Translations under genes and position numbers: made by a program
Part shown: positions 1 to 12,675 of the stretch, piece after piece
Layout of the letters: every line of letters begins with the position of its first letter
How positions within the stretch are numbered: position 1 is the stretch's first letter
DNA from: Polytrichum commune
Lineage: Eukaryota; Streptophyta; Polytrichopsida; Polytrichales; Polytrichaceae
DNA length: 64,000 nt
Direction of reading: 5' to 3'
Assembly (NCBI GenBank): GCA_950295325.1
Contig: OX485808.1
Span: 22,218,527 to 22,282,526 of the forward strand
The notes under the pieces: generated by a model
The model's input: only the letters and a program-made list of their open reading frames with translations
The model's database searches: none
Told to the model about the DNA's origin: nothing

Positions 1-12
1 TCATGTTGCCAT

Positions 13-477
13 GGCCCTCATGTCCGGCCATCCTCGGCAATAGGCGCTCCTCGTTTGTGAGGAGTTGCCGCTGCCCGGCTGCCCGAGACTCTGTCTGCTG
101 CCCGACTCTGTCGGCTGCCCGACTCTGTCGGCTGCCCTCGACTTTGCCCGGCCCAAAAGTCCCTATTCCAAATTCAAATTATCAAATTTCTAATTCTACA
201 TTAATCTTTCCATGAGCTTAATTAACTAACAATTTGAAACAAGTTTAAACCCTTCAAAGTTTAGACTTTGAACTTGTTTCAAATTGTTAGTTAATTAAGC
301 TCATGGAAAGATAATAGGGACTTTTGGGCCGGGCAAAGTCGAGGGCAGCCGACAGAGTCGGGCAGCAGACAGAGTCTCGGGGGCAGCAGAGTCTCGGGCA
401 GCCGGGCAGCGGCAACTCCTCACAAACGAGGAGCGCCTAGTGCCGAGGTCCGGCCATCCGGCCATCATGAGGGCCCA
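13..477. repeat. Foldback (long inverted-repeat) element
   Basis: Two GC-rich arms, about 13-245 and 271-477, are reverse complements of each other with a very short spacer. The shared blocks include the GGCCGGGCAAAGTCGAGGGC block and the AACAATTTGAAACAAGTT block next to the loop. The left arm also has a short internal direct repeat (CCCGACTCTGTCGGCTG) and an AT-rich insertion near 168-205 that is absent from the right arm. No transposase is coded. A transcript would fold into a roughly 200-bp hairpin. It is either a non-autonomous foldback/MITE-like element or an inverted duplication. It ends about 450 bp before the tubulin start codon. Confidence 0.8.
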
Positions 478-2484
<2,007 letters not shown>

Positions 2485-3174
2485 GCGTAGCTGTTGATTT
2501 TGTGTAAAGCCAAATGGATGGAACTATGAAAGCAGTTCCGATCTGGTCGAATGTAATATGAAATACTTCTATGAGGCATTCTGTAATTGCCATCGTGCAA
2601 TTTTGTCCTGTTGTAATATGTGGTATTATTCTTATGCGTTATTGAATCTTCCCTCGCTGTGTTCTGTTTCGTTGGGCTTGATAGTGGCTCCTTCACCATG
2701 TTTCTCATTTTCTATTCAGCAAAAATCTTTTCTGACCTGTACTGGACGCTAATAAGTGAGCTTGAAAGGCTCGCAATCCCAGTGTTATTCAATTGATACC
2801 TTCAAGCTAGTTTCTAGATGGACTCAGATATTATGCTGTTGATAGTCCACGTTGACACACTTGCTTTCTCCTTCCTTTTCGAAAATGAAAATGTAACGGT
2901 CCGGAGAAATCAAATTCGTCGCCCCATAATCGCATTCTGGAGAACGTTGTGGGCCGGTAGCTGGCGCTGGTGTTTGAACCGCTAGCAAACGAAATGCGTA
3001 ATGAAGGTGAGTTTCAAATCATTCTCGTCTAACGTACCTCGCATCTCCTTATGATTGACTCTACCTTATGCTTTACAAAACTTTTCGATTTAAGGGCGTC
3101 AAAACCCTTACCATAAGCTGCAGAATGGGTTGGAGGCAAGTAGGGTATACAGTAGACGGGTCTTAAATGCTTTG
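2485..3174. other. Tubulin 3' UTR and intergenic sequence
   Basis: The first 200-270 bases are presumably the tubulin 3' UTR. They are T-rich, with AATGTAATATGAAA-like stretches near 2550-2565 that could serve plant polyadenylation, but no exact site can be named. The remainder holds no gene or repeat I can recognise. Confidence 0.4.
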
Positions 3175-3345
3175 TCCGCCTAGCCCATTTCTCTTCCCGT
3201 ATGAAATGCTCAATGACTACGAGATGGTTAGCAAATCCAAATCAAGGCCATAGCCACTTTCCTTGAAATTTTGGGACCTCGTGAATATCGCATATTTTAT
3301 CAAAAGGAAGATTTTGGTGCCCAATGAACGGTCATATACAGTGAC
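3175..3345. repeat. Dispersed repeat R, copy 1 (left part)
   Basis: This stretch is similar to 42,385-42,540 in the same orientation; the shared core is TCCAAATCAAGGCCATAGCC versus TCCAAATCAAGGTCATAGCC. The first part also matches the reverse strand of about 51,355-51,430. It directly precedes the large inverted-repeat element. Sequence that continues the 42.5-kb copy appears to resume after that element near 5,187. Confidence 0.55.
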
Positions 3346-5165
3346 TCACAAGACTGAGTCGGAGAGTTGAAGCAATAAGACTCAACCCTCTAAACATAGA
3401 CGTTGTACTATGTGGTGTATATTGTCATCAGAAATACTTTGAATCAAAAAACATGTATGCTTTGGGAGTAAATGGATACGAAAGTATTATCCAAATTCCT
3501 CAGTTATGGTCTTGTCTGCGTATGGATTCAAACATTGTGAATATCATAATTTCCCAAATGACGATCATTATAACATGTGTCAGTATGTACATTCACCATC
3601 ATAAGAAGTTGACATACATACACCATAATTGTTGAAAATGATAATAGGGATGAATATGTGAAAATGAATGGCATTTCACAGTTTTGACATAATGGAATTA
3701 AAAACATGGCACTTTATTAATCATTGCAAGCGATCTGCATATTGACATTAGGACCAATGTTGGACTAGTATTGTCTTTTGTGGATGCCATTTGGGTACCG
3801 TAGTTCTCCAGCAACTTGGGCACCTTTATGCCTAATAATTAATTAATGTGCGAAAGTAAGTTAGGCAACCCAAAAATAAAAAATAAAATCTAAAATTGAC
3901 CACATCTGAAAATCAATTTAAAATAAGTTAGACATTCATCCAAGTCATTTCTATAATTCATGGATGGTTTTCCTAATTTCATCTATGGCGGCTACAATTA
4001 ACCTAAACACTTCCCTTAACCAACATTCCTTACCCTAAAGTTTGTCTTTTACTTGTATGTCACTTGTTGAAGTTCTTTGATGCTACTTTGTTGGATTCCA
4101 CTAAATGCCCCTTGCATTATTGTGATTTTAGGCACTCTTTGAATTATTTATTTATTTTAACACTCAATGAAATTAATTTCCCATACATTTAGGCACCTTT
4201 AAAATTAATTATTTTAAGCCCAAGCTGCTATAGAGCTACGGTTTCTATAATGAGGATTTTGTACTTTTTGATGGGTATGGATATGGGTATTTGACGATAT
4301 TTTTGTTTTCAATACTATTTGGGTCTTTCATACCTAGGTAAAACACCCTGGTATCGATATGCTTTAGAATGGTATTGACTTAAATAATAAGTCGAGTATA
4401 CAAAGATTCTCTCACCTTGACATACCCACTAACTATCAATATTTGATTGGTATGACAATTTTGATAAACAAAAGTAGGTTCTTTGACACCATTATTGATG
4501 TTGACTATTGATATCATGTATTCACCTCTACTCTTGTCCAACATCAGTTAGGAGCCCTTATAGAGCAATAGTATTACCAATAAAATTTGGAAACAATGAA
4601 CATCATAAGCTAATAAACCTTTATATCACCATTTCACAAAAATGAAAATTATTCAATTGCAAATCTAATAGGATGCAACAATGGCTTAGATCACAACATG
4701 TAGGTTGCTTGCAATGATTAATAGATTTCCATGCTTTATTCCATTCAATATTTGTCAAATGCCATTCATTTTTACATATTTATCCTTATTATCATTCTTA
4801 GTAATTATGGAGTGTATGTACGTCAACATTTTACAGTGTTGATGGTGAATTGGTATACAACACATACCAATACATGTTAAAATAATTGTCATTTGGAAGG
4901 AAAAAGAAATGAAAAACATTTTACAGATTTTGATTCCATATGGACAAACAATACCATAACCGAGTCTTTTTTATATTGAACTTTGATATCCATTTACTCC
5001 CAAACCATACATGGTTTTTGGTTCAAAGTTTTTGGGATAACACTATACATCACATACTACAACTTTTATATTTAGACGGTTAAGTTTTATTGCCTCATCA
5101 TCAAGATATGGATCTTGAACTAAAATACTTTTAATTATGTCACTCAGTTGTGAATCAATATACCT
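3334..5165. mobile_element. Large element with ~430-bp inverted arms
   Basis: The arms at about 3,334-3,765 and 4,695-5,165 are diverged reverse complements: TTTGGGAGTAAATGGATA near 3,463 reappears inverted near 4,990, and ATGAATGGCATTTCAC near 3,663 reappears inverted near 4,757. The interior of about 900 bases has no transposase-like frame and contains another TIR element (3,796-4,243). Long TIRs without coding capacity fit a non-autonomous Mutator-like or foldback element. No clear target-site duplication could be read. Confidence 0.6.
3796..4243. mobile_element. MITE, TACCGTAG family, copy 1
   Basis: The left end reads TACCGTAGTTCTCCAGCAAC and the right end, on the reverse strand, reads AAACCGTAGCTCTATAGCAG. 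Both continue into CTTGGGC. Related termini are found at 9,640-10,587 and 38,967-40,026, so this is a family. It is AT-rich, non-coding, and sits inside the larger inverted-repeat element. Confidence 0.65.
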
Positions 5166-5225
5166 ACCCCCCCCCCCCACACACACAATCATGTTAACTA
5201 TTGAGTTCACAAAGGTCATCATATT

Positions 5226-5880
5226 TTGAGCACACATGCCAATTTCTTAAAATCATGCGTATTTTCTTGTATTTGTTCTTCAAGTCACCCCACATTCATG
5301 TCGCACACACCACACCATATTGGCTCAAATGGCGTCCCCACTGGAGAACATAAAGGTCAAACTCAAAACCTACTTACCTATATAAACAAGGAACACAAAA
5401 AAAATGACCTTGGACTAGCCACGGCTAGATTTACCTACGTTAAAAAATGGCTATCCAACAACGAAATCAACCACGAACTCTCAAACCACTTCACAAAAGC
5501 ACCAAGCATATTGGATGTGGAAATAACACGTACATTAAAATTCCGCTACGCTCGATATATAGGTAGTCACATGAAAATCTATTATGACCCACCACACACC
5601 CAAATCCAAATTGCACCCTATGGCCAAACAACACGATCAATACATGGCCATATGCTCTCCATATGCCCCGATAAACACATAAAAGGGCTATGCATTGCAT
5701 GTCATAACAATGCCATATACCAAATAGCACACACAAGATTCTCTACCCTATCCAATGCATACTAGGCACCTCCCAACAATAGCCAACTTCCCAACTCCCA
5801 ATCCCATCAAACACCATAAAATTCTTGGAATTCACTTACTACCATGATATATTCCCCGCCCTGCCATCCAAAAAAACAGG
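5226..5880 (+). pseudogene. Diverged LINE fragment (post-RNase H region)
   Basis: The frame 5,226-5,765 codes a peptide whose residues from about 40 to 120 resemble the segment after the RNase H of the LINE at 26.9-27.2 kb. Shared features include INHELSNHF versus IDNELSNEF, a run of K/R-rich helix before it, and KFRYARYIGSHMK versus KFRTGTYMGNARK. The copy is too diverged to belong to the same insertion. The frame is open, but the start codon is arbitrary. After 5,765 similar sequence may continue out of frame for about 100 bases. It is probably a truncated, decayed LINE 3' portion. Confidence 0.55.
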
Positions 5881-7230
5881 ATAAACATAACCCACTAATA
5901 TGATCATTACAAGACATGGGCTAGATATTCAATCCTCTTATAACCATCATAGTTGGTGTAAGAAGAGCCAACTAAAGTGATAGTGTTGATAGGAAACAGA
6001 TGAGGAGTTGCTAAGGGCTCCGTATTTTCTGGTATGGTGTGAGACTGTGAAGTAAGCCGCTGGAGACTAGTGCGTGTGCTGCCAGGAGCTGGCCTCGCAG
6101 TGACCCCGCATACACTAGATAACAGATGGTCAGGGTGCTTGAAGAGGTGATTGGATGTGTTGAGGGGTACCTGTGAATGCTTAAGTCCCAGATCTAGAGA
6201 CTCAAGCGTGTGTAAATGGTAGTTAGATCTCAAGAGAGAGTACTCTGAAAGAGCTGGGGCTATGATTGGTTGTGATTGAGATTAAAACTTCATTTTTGCT
6301 TGTAGTAATCTAAATCTGAGGTTTTTATGCAACACGGCGAGAGAGGTAGCAAACACCCAGGACTCGAGCACATTGATACTCCCGATCGTCACATTGTACT
6401 AGAATTACAGTTTTCAGCAATAGCCAGAGAGTCGCACAGAAGGCTCCTTTTCTCTTTCATTTATATCATTAATACATTTATCTTGCTTTTCAAACATAGC
6501 ATAGATGCATGTCCCCTAGATCTAGAACTAAACTCTTGTTACAAGCCCGATCCACTGGTGGGAGAACCATCGACCCAAGACAGTGGAGCGCAAGAAGGGG
6601 TCGTAGCAGAAGGCGGTGGAGGTTGCAGAAAGGGTGTCGTAGAAGAAATCCAAGGAGACTGCAAAAAAGACGACGCCCCACATCGAGACGTATGCAGAGG
6701 AGGAGTTACCTACAGCAAAATAGGCATACCTCGCACACACTACTATCAGGGAATAAAACAACATCAGAAAACCTGCGATTACACCGAATCTGGCACCGAG
6801 CTCACTGGACAACAAATCCATCACTGAATCAGAGGCAAGCGGCGTTGGATCGAAAAAGGAGCAACCTCCAGCAAACAAAAATCAGCAAGATCCTGTGCAA
6901 ATTGCGGAGAGATCCGAGACTACAGCGGAGAGTCACAAGTCGCCAAACAAAGAGATAGATTCACAGCGATCTACAGTAATCCCTACCTTCTACACCGAGA
7001 CAACGAGTGGAGCTGGAGAAGAGGCGGAGTAATCCCTAGCAAAATAGGCAGATCTCAAACACATTGTATTCGAGAAGGTGAGTAGCACCGAATCACCTGT
7101 GAGTGCACCGAACCAGAGAAAGGATAGCGGCGCCAGAGCAATCACAGCCCCGACATTGCAGATCCCACAAGCGGAAACAGACCCCGAAGCCCAAACTTAA
7201 CGGAGATGGCCGCGTCAAGACACGGGTAGA
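5881..7230. other. Unassigned region, possibly LINE 5' leader, with 320-bp repeat
   Basis: No gene is recognised with confidence. Near 6,705-6,800 and 7,028-7,115 two similar stretches (GCAAAATAGGCA followed by a CACCGAATC/GCACCGA block) lie about 320 bases apart, so part of it is a tandem duplication. On the minus strand an ORF at 6,528-6,821 codes two hydrophobic segments. On the plus strand an Arg-rich frame covers 6,509-6,958. Because LINE ORF1 begins just downstream, this may be the LINE's repeated 5' untranslated region, but that is inference. Confidence 0.3.
6528..6821 (-). CDS. Small ORF with two hydrophobic segments, doubtful
   Basis: A 97-codon minus-strand frame starting MDLLSSELG. 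Residues about 12-34 (VIAGFLMLFYSLIVV core) and 46-62 (WGVVFFAVSLDFF core) are hydrophobic enough to be membrane segments. No family is recognised. The opposite strand over the same bases codes a highly basic, Arg-rich frame, which is what a hydrophobic frame often casts, so either or both may be chance. It lies in sequence that also contains a 320-bp duplication and may be the leader of a retroelement. No splice partners are evident. Confidence 0.15.
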   Translation of the reverse strand: MDLLSSELGARFGVIAGFLMLFYSLIVVCARYAYFAVGNSSSAYVSMWGVVFFAVSLDFFYDTLSATSTAFCYDPFLRSTVLGRWFSHQWIGLVTRV

Positions 7231-7621
7231 TCACTCCATTGTCAAGTTGAACACCACGTGTGACCAAAAATAATCTTCTTTTGGTAAGTTGCACCACCAA
7301 AATGGGTCAAAATTTTATCAAATTATTTTCATGAGTAGATATACACAGTACCTATGACATAGTCAAAAGTGGTAACTAAATTTGATGATTTGTTTTTTTC
7401 ATAAAACATACCATTTCTAACTAGAATGACACAGAATTGAACTAAAACAATTACTAAAAAAAATAAAGATGACTAAAAATTTCAGAAAAGTATACAAAAG
7501 ATACTATCAATGGTTATGTATATGTAGAAAAAATATCATAAATTTTAAAATTATATATGACATGTAATATAGGGGTAGCAAACTTTGTCCGCACGTGGTG
7601 TCAACTTGACAATGAAGTGAC
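7231..7621. mobile_element. MITE with ~33-bp TIRs in the LINE leader
   Basis: The left end reads TCACTCCATTGTCAAGTTGA. The right end, on the reverse strand, reads TCACTTCATTGTCAAGTTGA, and both continue into CACCACGTG with a one-base indel. The total length is about 391 bases; the interior is AT-rich and non-coding. The sequence on its two sides (CGTCAAGACACGGG and CGTGCGTCAAGAGCCC) is GC-richer, as if the element had landed in one leader. Confidence 0.75.
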
Positions 7622-7725
7622 CTCCCCGTGCGTCAAGAGCCCCTCTCTGAGACAACAGCAACACGGAGGGAAGGGACCTGCTTCCAAAAACCCTAGCAAA
7701 GGTTTTTGGTGACGAGGAAGACATA

Positions 7726-9429
7726 ATGGAGATTGACTCGCCCACTCAAAGCCTAAAGAAACTCCTTGCAGAGAAGGTCAAAACAAATGCCCGAGCTGCA
7801 GCCAATGGGAAGAGAGCTAGAGATCGGGCCAGGACATCCCCACCCTCGAATTCCCACAAGGTGATTTCTCCCCGTAATGTGGTTCATATCACAGAGCCCA
7901 CATCAGACCCAAAACTCAAATTATGGTTAGGATTTGAAGTTATGGAAAAACTTGCAATTGAGCAAGGAATTGATGAATGGTTCAATGATGAAACCATTGC
8001 TGATAGAACCACAAGAGGCATCCCCCGTAAGGAAGCCGAGGAATTAGAGAGTGTAAGCATTTCATACCCAAGAGTGCCACAAACTTTGTACCCAAGTGAG
8101 AGAAGTGATGGATTACCGGGTCAACATCTTAACCTCACTCAACTCCCATCAGAGATAGAAATTGACCCCATCTCTTGCATGTCCTTAGACTTTCAAATTG
8201 CCATTCATTTTCAACTCCCCAACAACCCCCTATTTCATAACCATGTCAAAGAGCTTGTTAAAGAGAGGCTAAATGACATGCACATTCCATTAGGAACTAA
8301 CCTCATTGAACCTATCTCGGTCCTATGCATGAGTATCAAGAGAGGAGGGTTTAAGGGAGTTTGGGCTGGGATAGTCAAACTCCACCTCCTTCACCCCCAA
8401 ACCGATGGAGTAGCCTTACTCACGGGTCTTAGACCCTTCATTCTCCACCTTGAGCCCCACTCAAATGTTGGAAGCCTAGGCAAGGTATGTAAATCATATC
8501 ACTCCATTGCTAGGAATAACAACCTCTCCATCAAAATTTCAAATGACACTCTAGTAGGATTGACATCTCATGCTCTTTCTCTTGATATCCTTGAAAATAG
8601 CTTTAGAAGAGGTCATAACTTTGAAATTGTAGAAGTACAAAAGACCACCGCTAACAACCATGCCTACATTGTTGCTCCTACCCCCCTACAAGCTAAGAAA
8701 ATACAAACTCTCCAAGTATCTACACACCACCAAATCCTTGATGGGCAAGTGACAAAGGGCCCCTCTCTTACTATGGAGCAAAAGGCAAGGAAAGAGGCTC
8801 TTACCCTAACCTTCTACAACCTCCCCATTTTGATGAATATTGAAGACACCTCATTTGAAATTTGCAAGGTACTAGGAACCAAAAATGTGGTATCTATTTG
8901 GTTCCACAAGCAAGATGGCTTGAGACACAATGGGAGTGCCAATGTGGAATGCCTCAACCCCTTTGTGTATAGGAAGTTTGTGGGTAAAGAAGCAAAAATT
9001 GGGGCCTACCATGTGGAAATTACCCCACACCGCCGGAGCCTTGATGGAAATGACAAACCCCCCAAAGAGTTACTAATCAAATTTGGTTTTGAAGATACTA
9101 ATACGTGTTTGGTAAACACAATTGAAGCCATCCAAAACCAAACACAAGGAGAAGCAAGTGCAACAAAGGGGGACGTTCTTACCGTCATGAAAGAGGCCAT
9201 TGAGGAAGGTAACAAAAAACTCAAACTTGAACTCCACAAGGATATGAAGGAGTTAAAAGATGACATAGTAAAAGAAGCACACATCTATGCGGATGAAATA
9301 AACGAAAAACTCAAAAAACAGATGATGGACATCCAAAGCACCTTGACTTTGGCACTTACGGGAATGCAACAAATTACGGGTGTGGTTAAACCAAACCTTA
9401 TGCTAAAAGACCAACCAAATGCGGATTGA
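7726..9429 (+). CDS. LINE ORF1 protein (RNA-binding, coiled coil)
   Basis: An uninterrupted 567-residue frame starting MEIDSPTQSLKK after a short leader. I read it as the ORF1 protein of the LINE whose ORF2 lies downstream. Residues 20-45 are basic. Residues about 195-335 and 360-445 look like RRM-type folds; LTLTFYNLP near 364 could be an RNP2-like strand and GSANVECLNPFVYRKF near 408 an RNP1-like one. Residues about 470-550 are a charged heptad-like coiled coil (MKELKDDIVKEAHIYADEI). No zinc knuckle is seen. ORF1 proteins coat LINE RNA and act as chaperones. The intact frame contrasts with the heavily broken ORF2. It could instead belong to a separate, younger insertion or to a plant gene I do not recognise. 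Confidence 0.6.
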   Translation: MEIDSPTQSLKKLLAEKVKTNARAAANGKRARDRARTSPPSNSHKVISPRNVVHITEPTSDPKLKLWLGFEVMEKLAIEQGIDEWFNDETIADRTTRGIPRKEAEELESVSISYPRVPQTLYPSERSDGLPGQHLNLTQLPSEIEIDPISCMSLDFQIAIHFQLPNNPLFHNHVKELVKERLNDMHIPLGTNLIEPISVLCMSIKRGGFKGVWAGIVKLHLLHPQTDGVALLTGLRPFILHLEPHSNVGSLGKVCKSYHSIARNNNLSIKISNDTLVGLTSHALSLDILENSFRRGHNFEIVEVQKTTANNHAYIVAPTPLQAKKIQTLQVSTHHQILDGQVTKGPSLTMEQKARKEALTLTFYNLPILMNIEDTSFEICKVLGTKNVVSIWFHKQDGLRHNGSANVECLNPFVYRKFVGKEAKIGAYHVEITPHRRSLDGNDKPPKELLIKFGFEDTNTCLVNTIEAIQNQTQGEASATKGDVLTVMKEAIEEGNKKLKLELHKDMKELKDDIVKEAHIYADEINEKLKKQMMDIQSTLTLALTGMQQITGVVKPNLMLKDQPNAD

Positions 9430-9639
9430 CCACAAACCGCCAAGAAATAAAAAAAGAATTTATTGCAATACTACCATATACATATATACATATATAGATA
9501 TATACAAGAAACATATACTAGAATAAATACAAAATACAACAAAAAACTACATACCCAATACTCAAACCAAAATACAATCCCCACATACAAAACAACATAG
9601 AAAGTACTACCGTTCAACGTACAATGGTCACACAAAGCA
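9430..9639. other. Spacer between LINE ORF1 and the inserted TIR element
   Basis: AT-rich sequence with a short ATATAC-type simple repeat near 9,477-9,510, followed by A/C-rich sequence like that of the LINE beyond 10,588. It is probably the ORF1-ORF2 interval of the LINE. Confidence 0.4.
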
Positions 9640-10587
9640 TACCGTAGTTTACTAGCAGGTTCAGCAACTTGCTGCCTAATATTTAATTAAAGTTCAAAAA
9701 GTAGGTTGGACACCTAAAAATAGTATATTCATATTTTCGGTAATTTTCTCTTTTAATTTTTAAAAATTAGGCTTAAATTTATTTTTAATTTTCTATTTAA
9801 GCTTATATCTTGCACATCTCTCTTGCATTGAATAACAAGTAAGATGTGAGTAAAGAGTTGAGAATGCTCTGTGCTTTATGCAAGTAGAGTGGAGTTGTGT
9901 TCAACAATGCATATGGGATATGTAAACTTTGAGGTGAAGCACCTAGTTAGACTTCATTTTTATAACACGCATAACTTTTGCATAGAGTCTTCAAATGACA
10001 TAAAATTTGTTGGAGGTGAAATATTACTTGATTTCTAAACTTTTCTTGGACCAAGAAAATTCCAAAAAAGTTGATCTTCTATGCACAAATGAGCTCCGAA
10101 AAACTGTTATGAACGCATTTTAATTTTTTGATCTTTACACGGCTGCAATGTTTTGTCCATATCTTTTGCATAAAGACTTATTTTGACACAAAACTTGTTG
10201 GAGGTGGAAGAAGGATTGATTTCTCAACTTTTGTTAGTTGGACAAAATTCTATAAAACTTCATCTTCTATGCTCAATTGGACTCCAAACATTTGTGTACA
10301 ACACATTTGAAAAGCCTCACCTAGAGTCTTGCTATTTCTTAACCCATATTCTTTGTGGACTAATGTAAGTGAGCTTTGATTACAAAAGGAGCACCTTCTC
10401 TCCTTCAAAATTCGCATATTCTTCCACTGTAAGTAAAACTCTAATGAGAAGTAAAAATTTCTTACTTTTCGGCAATTTTGAAAAATAATTAATTTTATAT
10501 TCGGCAGAAAATGCCAATAATATTCCAAATTTTTATGTATCTATTTTTAGAATTATTTTGTGCCAAACCCGCTATTAAACTACGGTA
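9640..10587. mobile_element. TACCGTAG-family TIR element, copy 2, inserted in the LINE
   Basis: The left end reads TACCGTAGTTTACTAGCAGG. The right end, on the reverse strand, reads TACCGTAGTTTAATAGCGGG. Length is 948 bases. The interior carries a diverged tandem duplication of about 175 bases (units near 9,960-10,120 and 10,150-10,305, both with TTTGCATA, TTGTTGGAGGTG and ATCTTCTATGC). No transposase frame is seen. A/C-rich LINE sequence flanks it on both sides, which marks it as a later insertion. Confidence 0.7.
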
Positions 10588-12640
10588 CCCTCAACTCAAA
10601 ATACCTCCCACCTCATTCAAAAAACAATCTCCATACGAAATACGGTAGGTACCCAAAACACATACTCCATCCAACGAACGAATGTCATCCAAAACACATA
10701 TTTCATCCAAAACATAGTTCACACCCAAAACAAGCAACACATCCCAACTTAAAAACACTCCTACAAAATAAACTTCATCCTAAACACAACCCACATCCAA
10801 ACCCCAAACTTTGTCCCCTCTCAAAACCTAACTCCTATTCAAATCACAAAAGATACCCAAAGAGCAAAATGGCATCGGCCTACCGGCCTTACCACAAACC
10901 TAATTGCAAACACCACTTCATAAATAATTGGAAACCTAACTCAATAACAATTCAAATACCAACAAACCATGCAAAATTACACTCCGTACCCAAACAACCA
11001 AAAAACATTATACCCACCCTACCCAACATCCCTCCCATAACAAAACTTGCACTCATCAAATATCAGAAACCAAATAAGAAAAAACCAAAGATACTCAACT
11101 TATATAAATACTACCTCATTACATCAAGTATATCAAGTATGCATCAAAAACCTCGCACAATAACAACGTACATCCCTAAAGACAATACATATCCCCCCCC
11201 CCCTCACATCTAGACAATCAAGAAACATAACACACACCCTACCCAACCATAGTATAACAACTAAAACCGAACGCATAAAAAATCTAATAACACACAAAAT
11301 AAAGCCAAAAATCAACAAAACTAATACTAAATACCAACCCACAAACAAATGGAAACCTAACAAAATAACAAACCACACACACAAAGAATACACATACACA
11401 CACTCTTCACCCATACATTTAGGAAACATAAAACTACCCACACCCGTACCCATAAAACACCAAAAAATAAATAAAAATAAATCACAAACAATCAACCCAT
11501 ACCCATATCAAAACCTCAAACCCCACCCAAGACTTTGTCCCAAAGCACAACCTCACCCCCACAAAAAATACAAAATCTCACCCAAACACAAAACGGCCTC
11601 GGCCTACCGGCCTCGCCATAAAAATAATAACAAATACCACTTCACAAACAAAGGGGAACCTAATGCAATAACAAACCACACAACTAAAGACAACACACAT
11701 ACCCACCTTTTTCCCAAACAACTAGGAAACATTACACCCGCCCTACAATGTGATCACAGAATACCCCAACCCCACCCACAATACAAATCTCATCCAAGAC
11801 ATAACCCTCACCCAAAACACAATCTTCATCCAAAGAAAAAGCGTTATCCGAAATATAGAGTACACCCAAAACAGAGACTTCATCCGAAAAACAGATTGCA
11901 TCCAAGACACAAATACCATCCAAAGTATAATCCTCACTCAAAACAAGAAACCCAACCTAAATTAAAATCTCATCCACTGCATAAACTTCATCCTAATCAC
12001 AACTTGCATCCAAACCCCACACTTTGCCCCCAATCAAAACCTAACCTCCACTCAAAACACAAACCCTACCAAAAGAACAAAACGACCTCGGCCTACTAGC
12101 CTCGCCACAAAACAAACTTCATACACCACATCACAAACAAGTGGAAGCCTCACATAACCACAAACCATATACCTAAAGGCCACACACACACACACTTATT
12201 AACTAAACATAACACCCACCAAAACCACAAATCCCACCCCAAAACCCACCCCCACTCAAAATTAAACCCCCACACCAAACACAAACTTTACCCAAAAAAC
12301 AAGATGGCCTTAGTCCACCGGCCTCACCACCCAACAAATAACAAACGACACATAAAAAACAAACGCCCTAAACACAAACCCCACCCTAACCTCAAACCTC
12401 ATCTCAAACTTAACGTCCAGTTAAAATTCAACCCTCACTCAAGATACAAACCTTACCCAAAAAACAAAACGGCCTCAGCCTACCGGCCTCGCCACACAAA
12501 TAATAACTCATATCACCTCATAAACAAGTGGAAACCTAACTGAGTAACAAACCAAATACCTACAAATAATGCAAAGTCACACTTCTCACCCAAACAACTA
12601 GAAAACATCATACCTGCTATACCCAACCTCTTTACTACAG
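10588..12640 (+). repeat. A/C-rich LINE region with repeated modules (HPK-type units)
   Basis: Sequence with an approximate 18-base rhythm, variants of CATCCAAAACACAxxx. In the frame 10,560-11,213 it codes repeats such as HPKHIFHPKHSSHPK. A second landmark, GGCCTCGGCCTACCGGCCTC, recurs near 10,872, 11,595, 12,086, 12,305 (weak) and 12,471. Each is followed by a similar block (accacttcataaacaagtgg, then cccaaacaactaggaaacat), so the region is a series of higher-order units. In translation the landmark reads ASAYRPRH. Frames are broken by stops in every unit. It could be an ORF2 N-terminal repeat domain or 5' promoter monomers as in rodent L1. Confidence 0.65.
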
Positions 12641-12675
12641 CCAAATTCACAATCATAAAATATCAAAAAATAAAT

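Noticed and set aside
5164-5190. C-run followed by CA repeat
   Set aside because: Simple-sequence slippage with no further meaning visible.
6509-6958. Arg-rich plus-strand frame resembling an RS protein
   Set aside because: Composition follows from AG/CG-rich sequence opposite a hydrophobic frame, and no RS dipeptide periodicity is seen.
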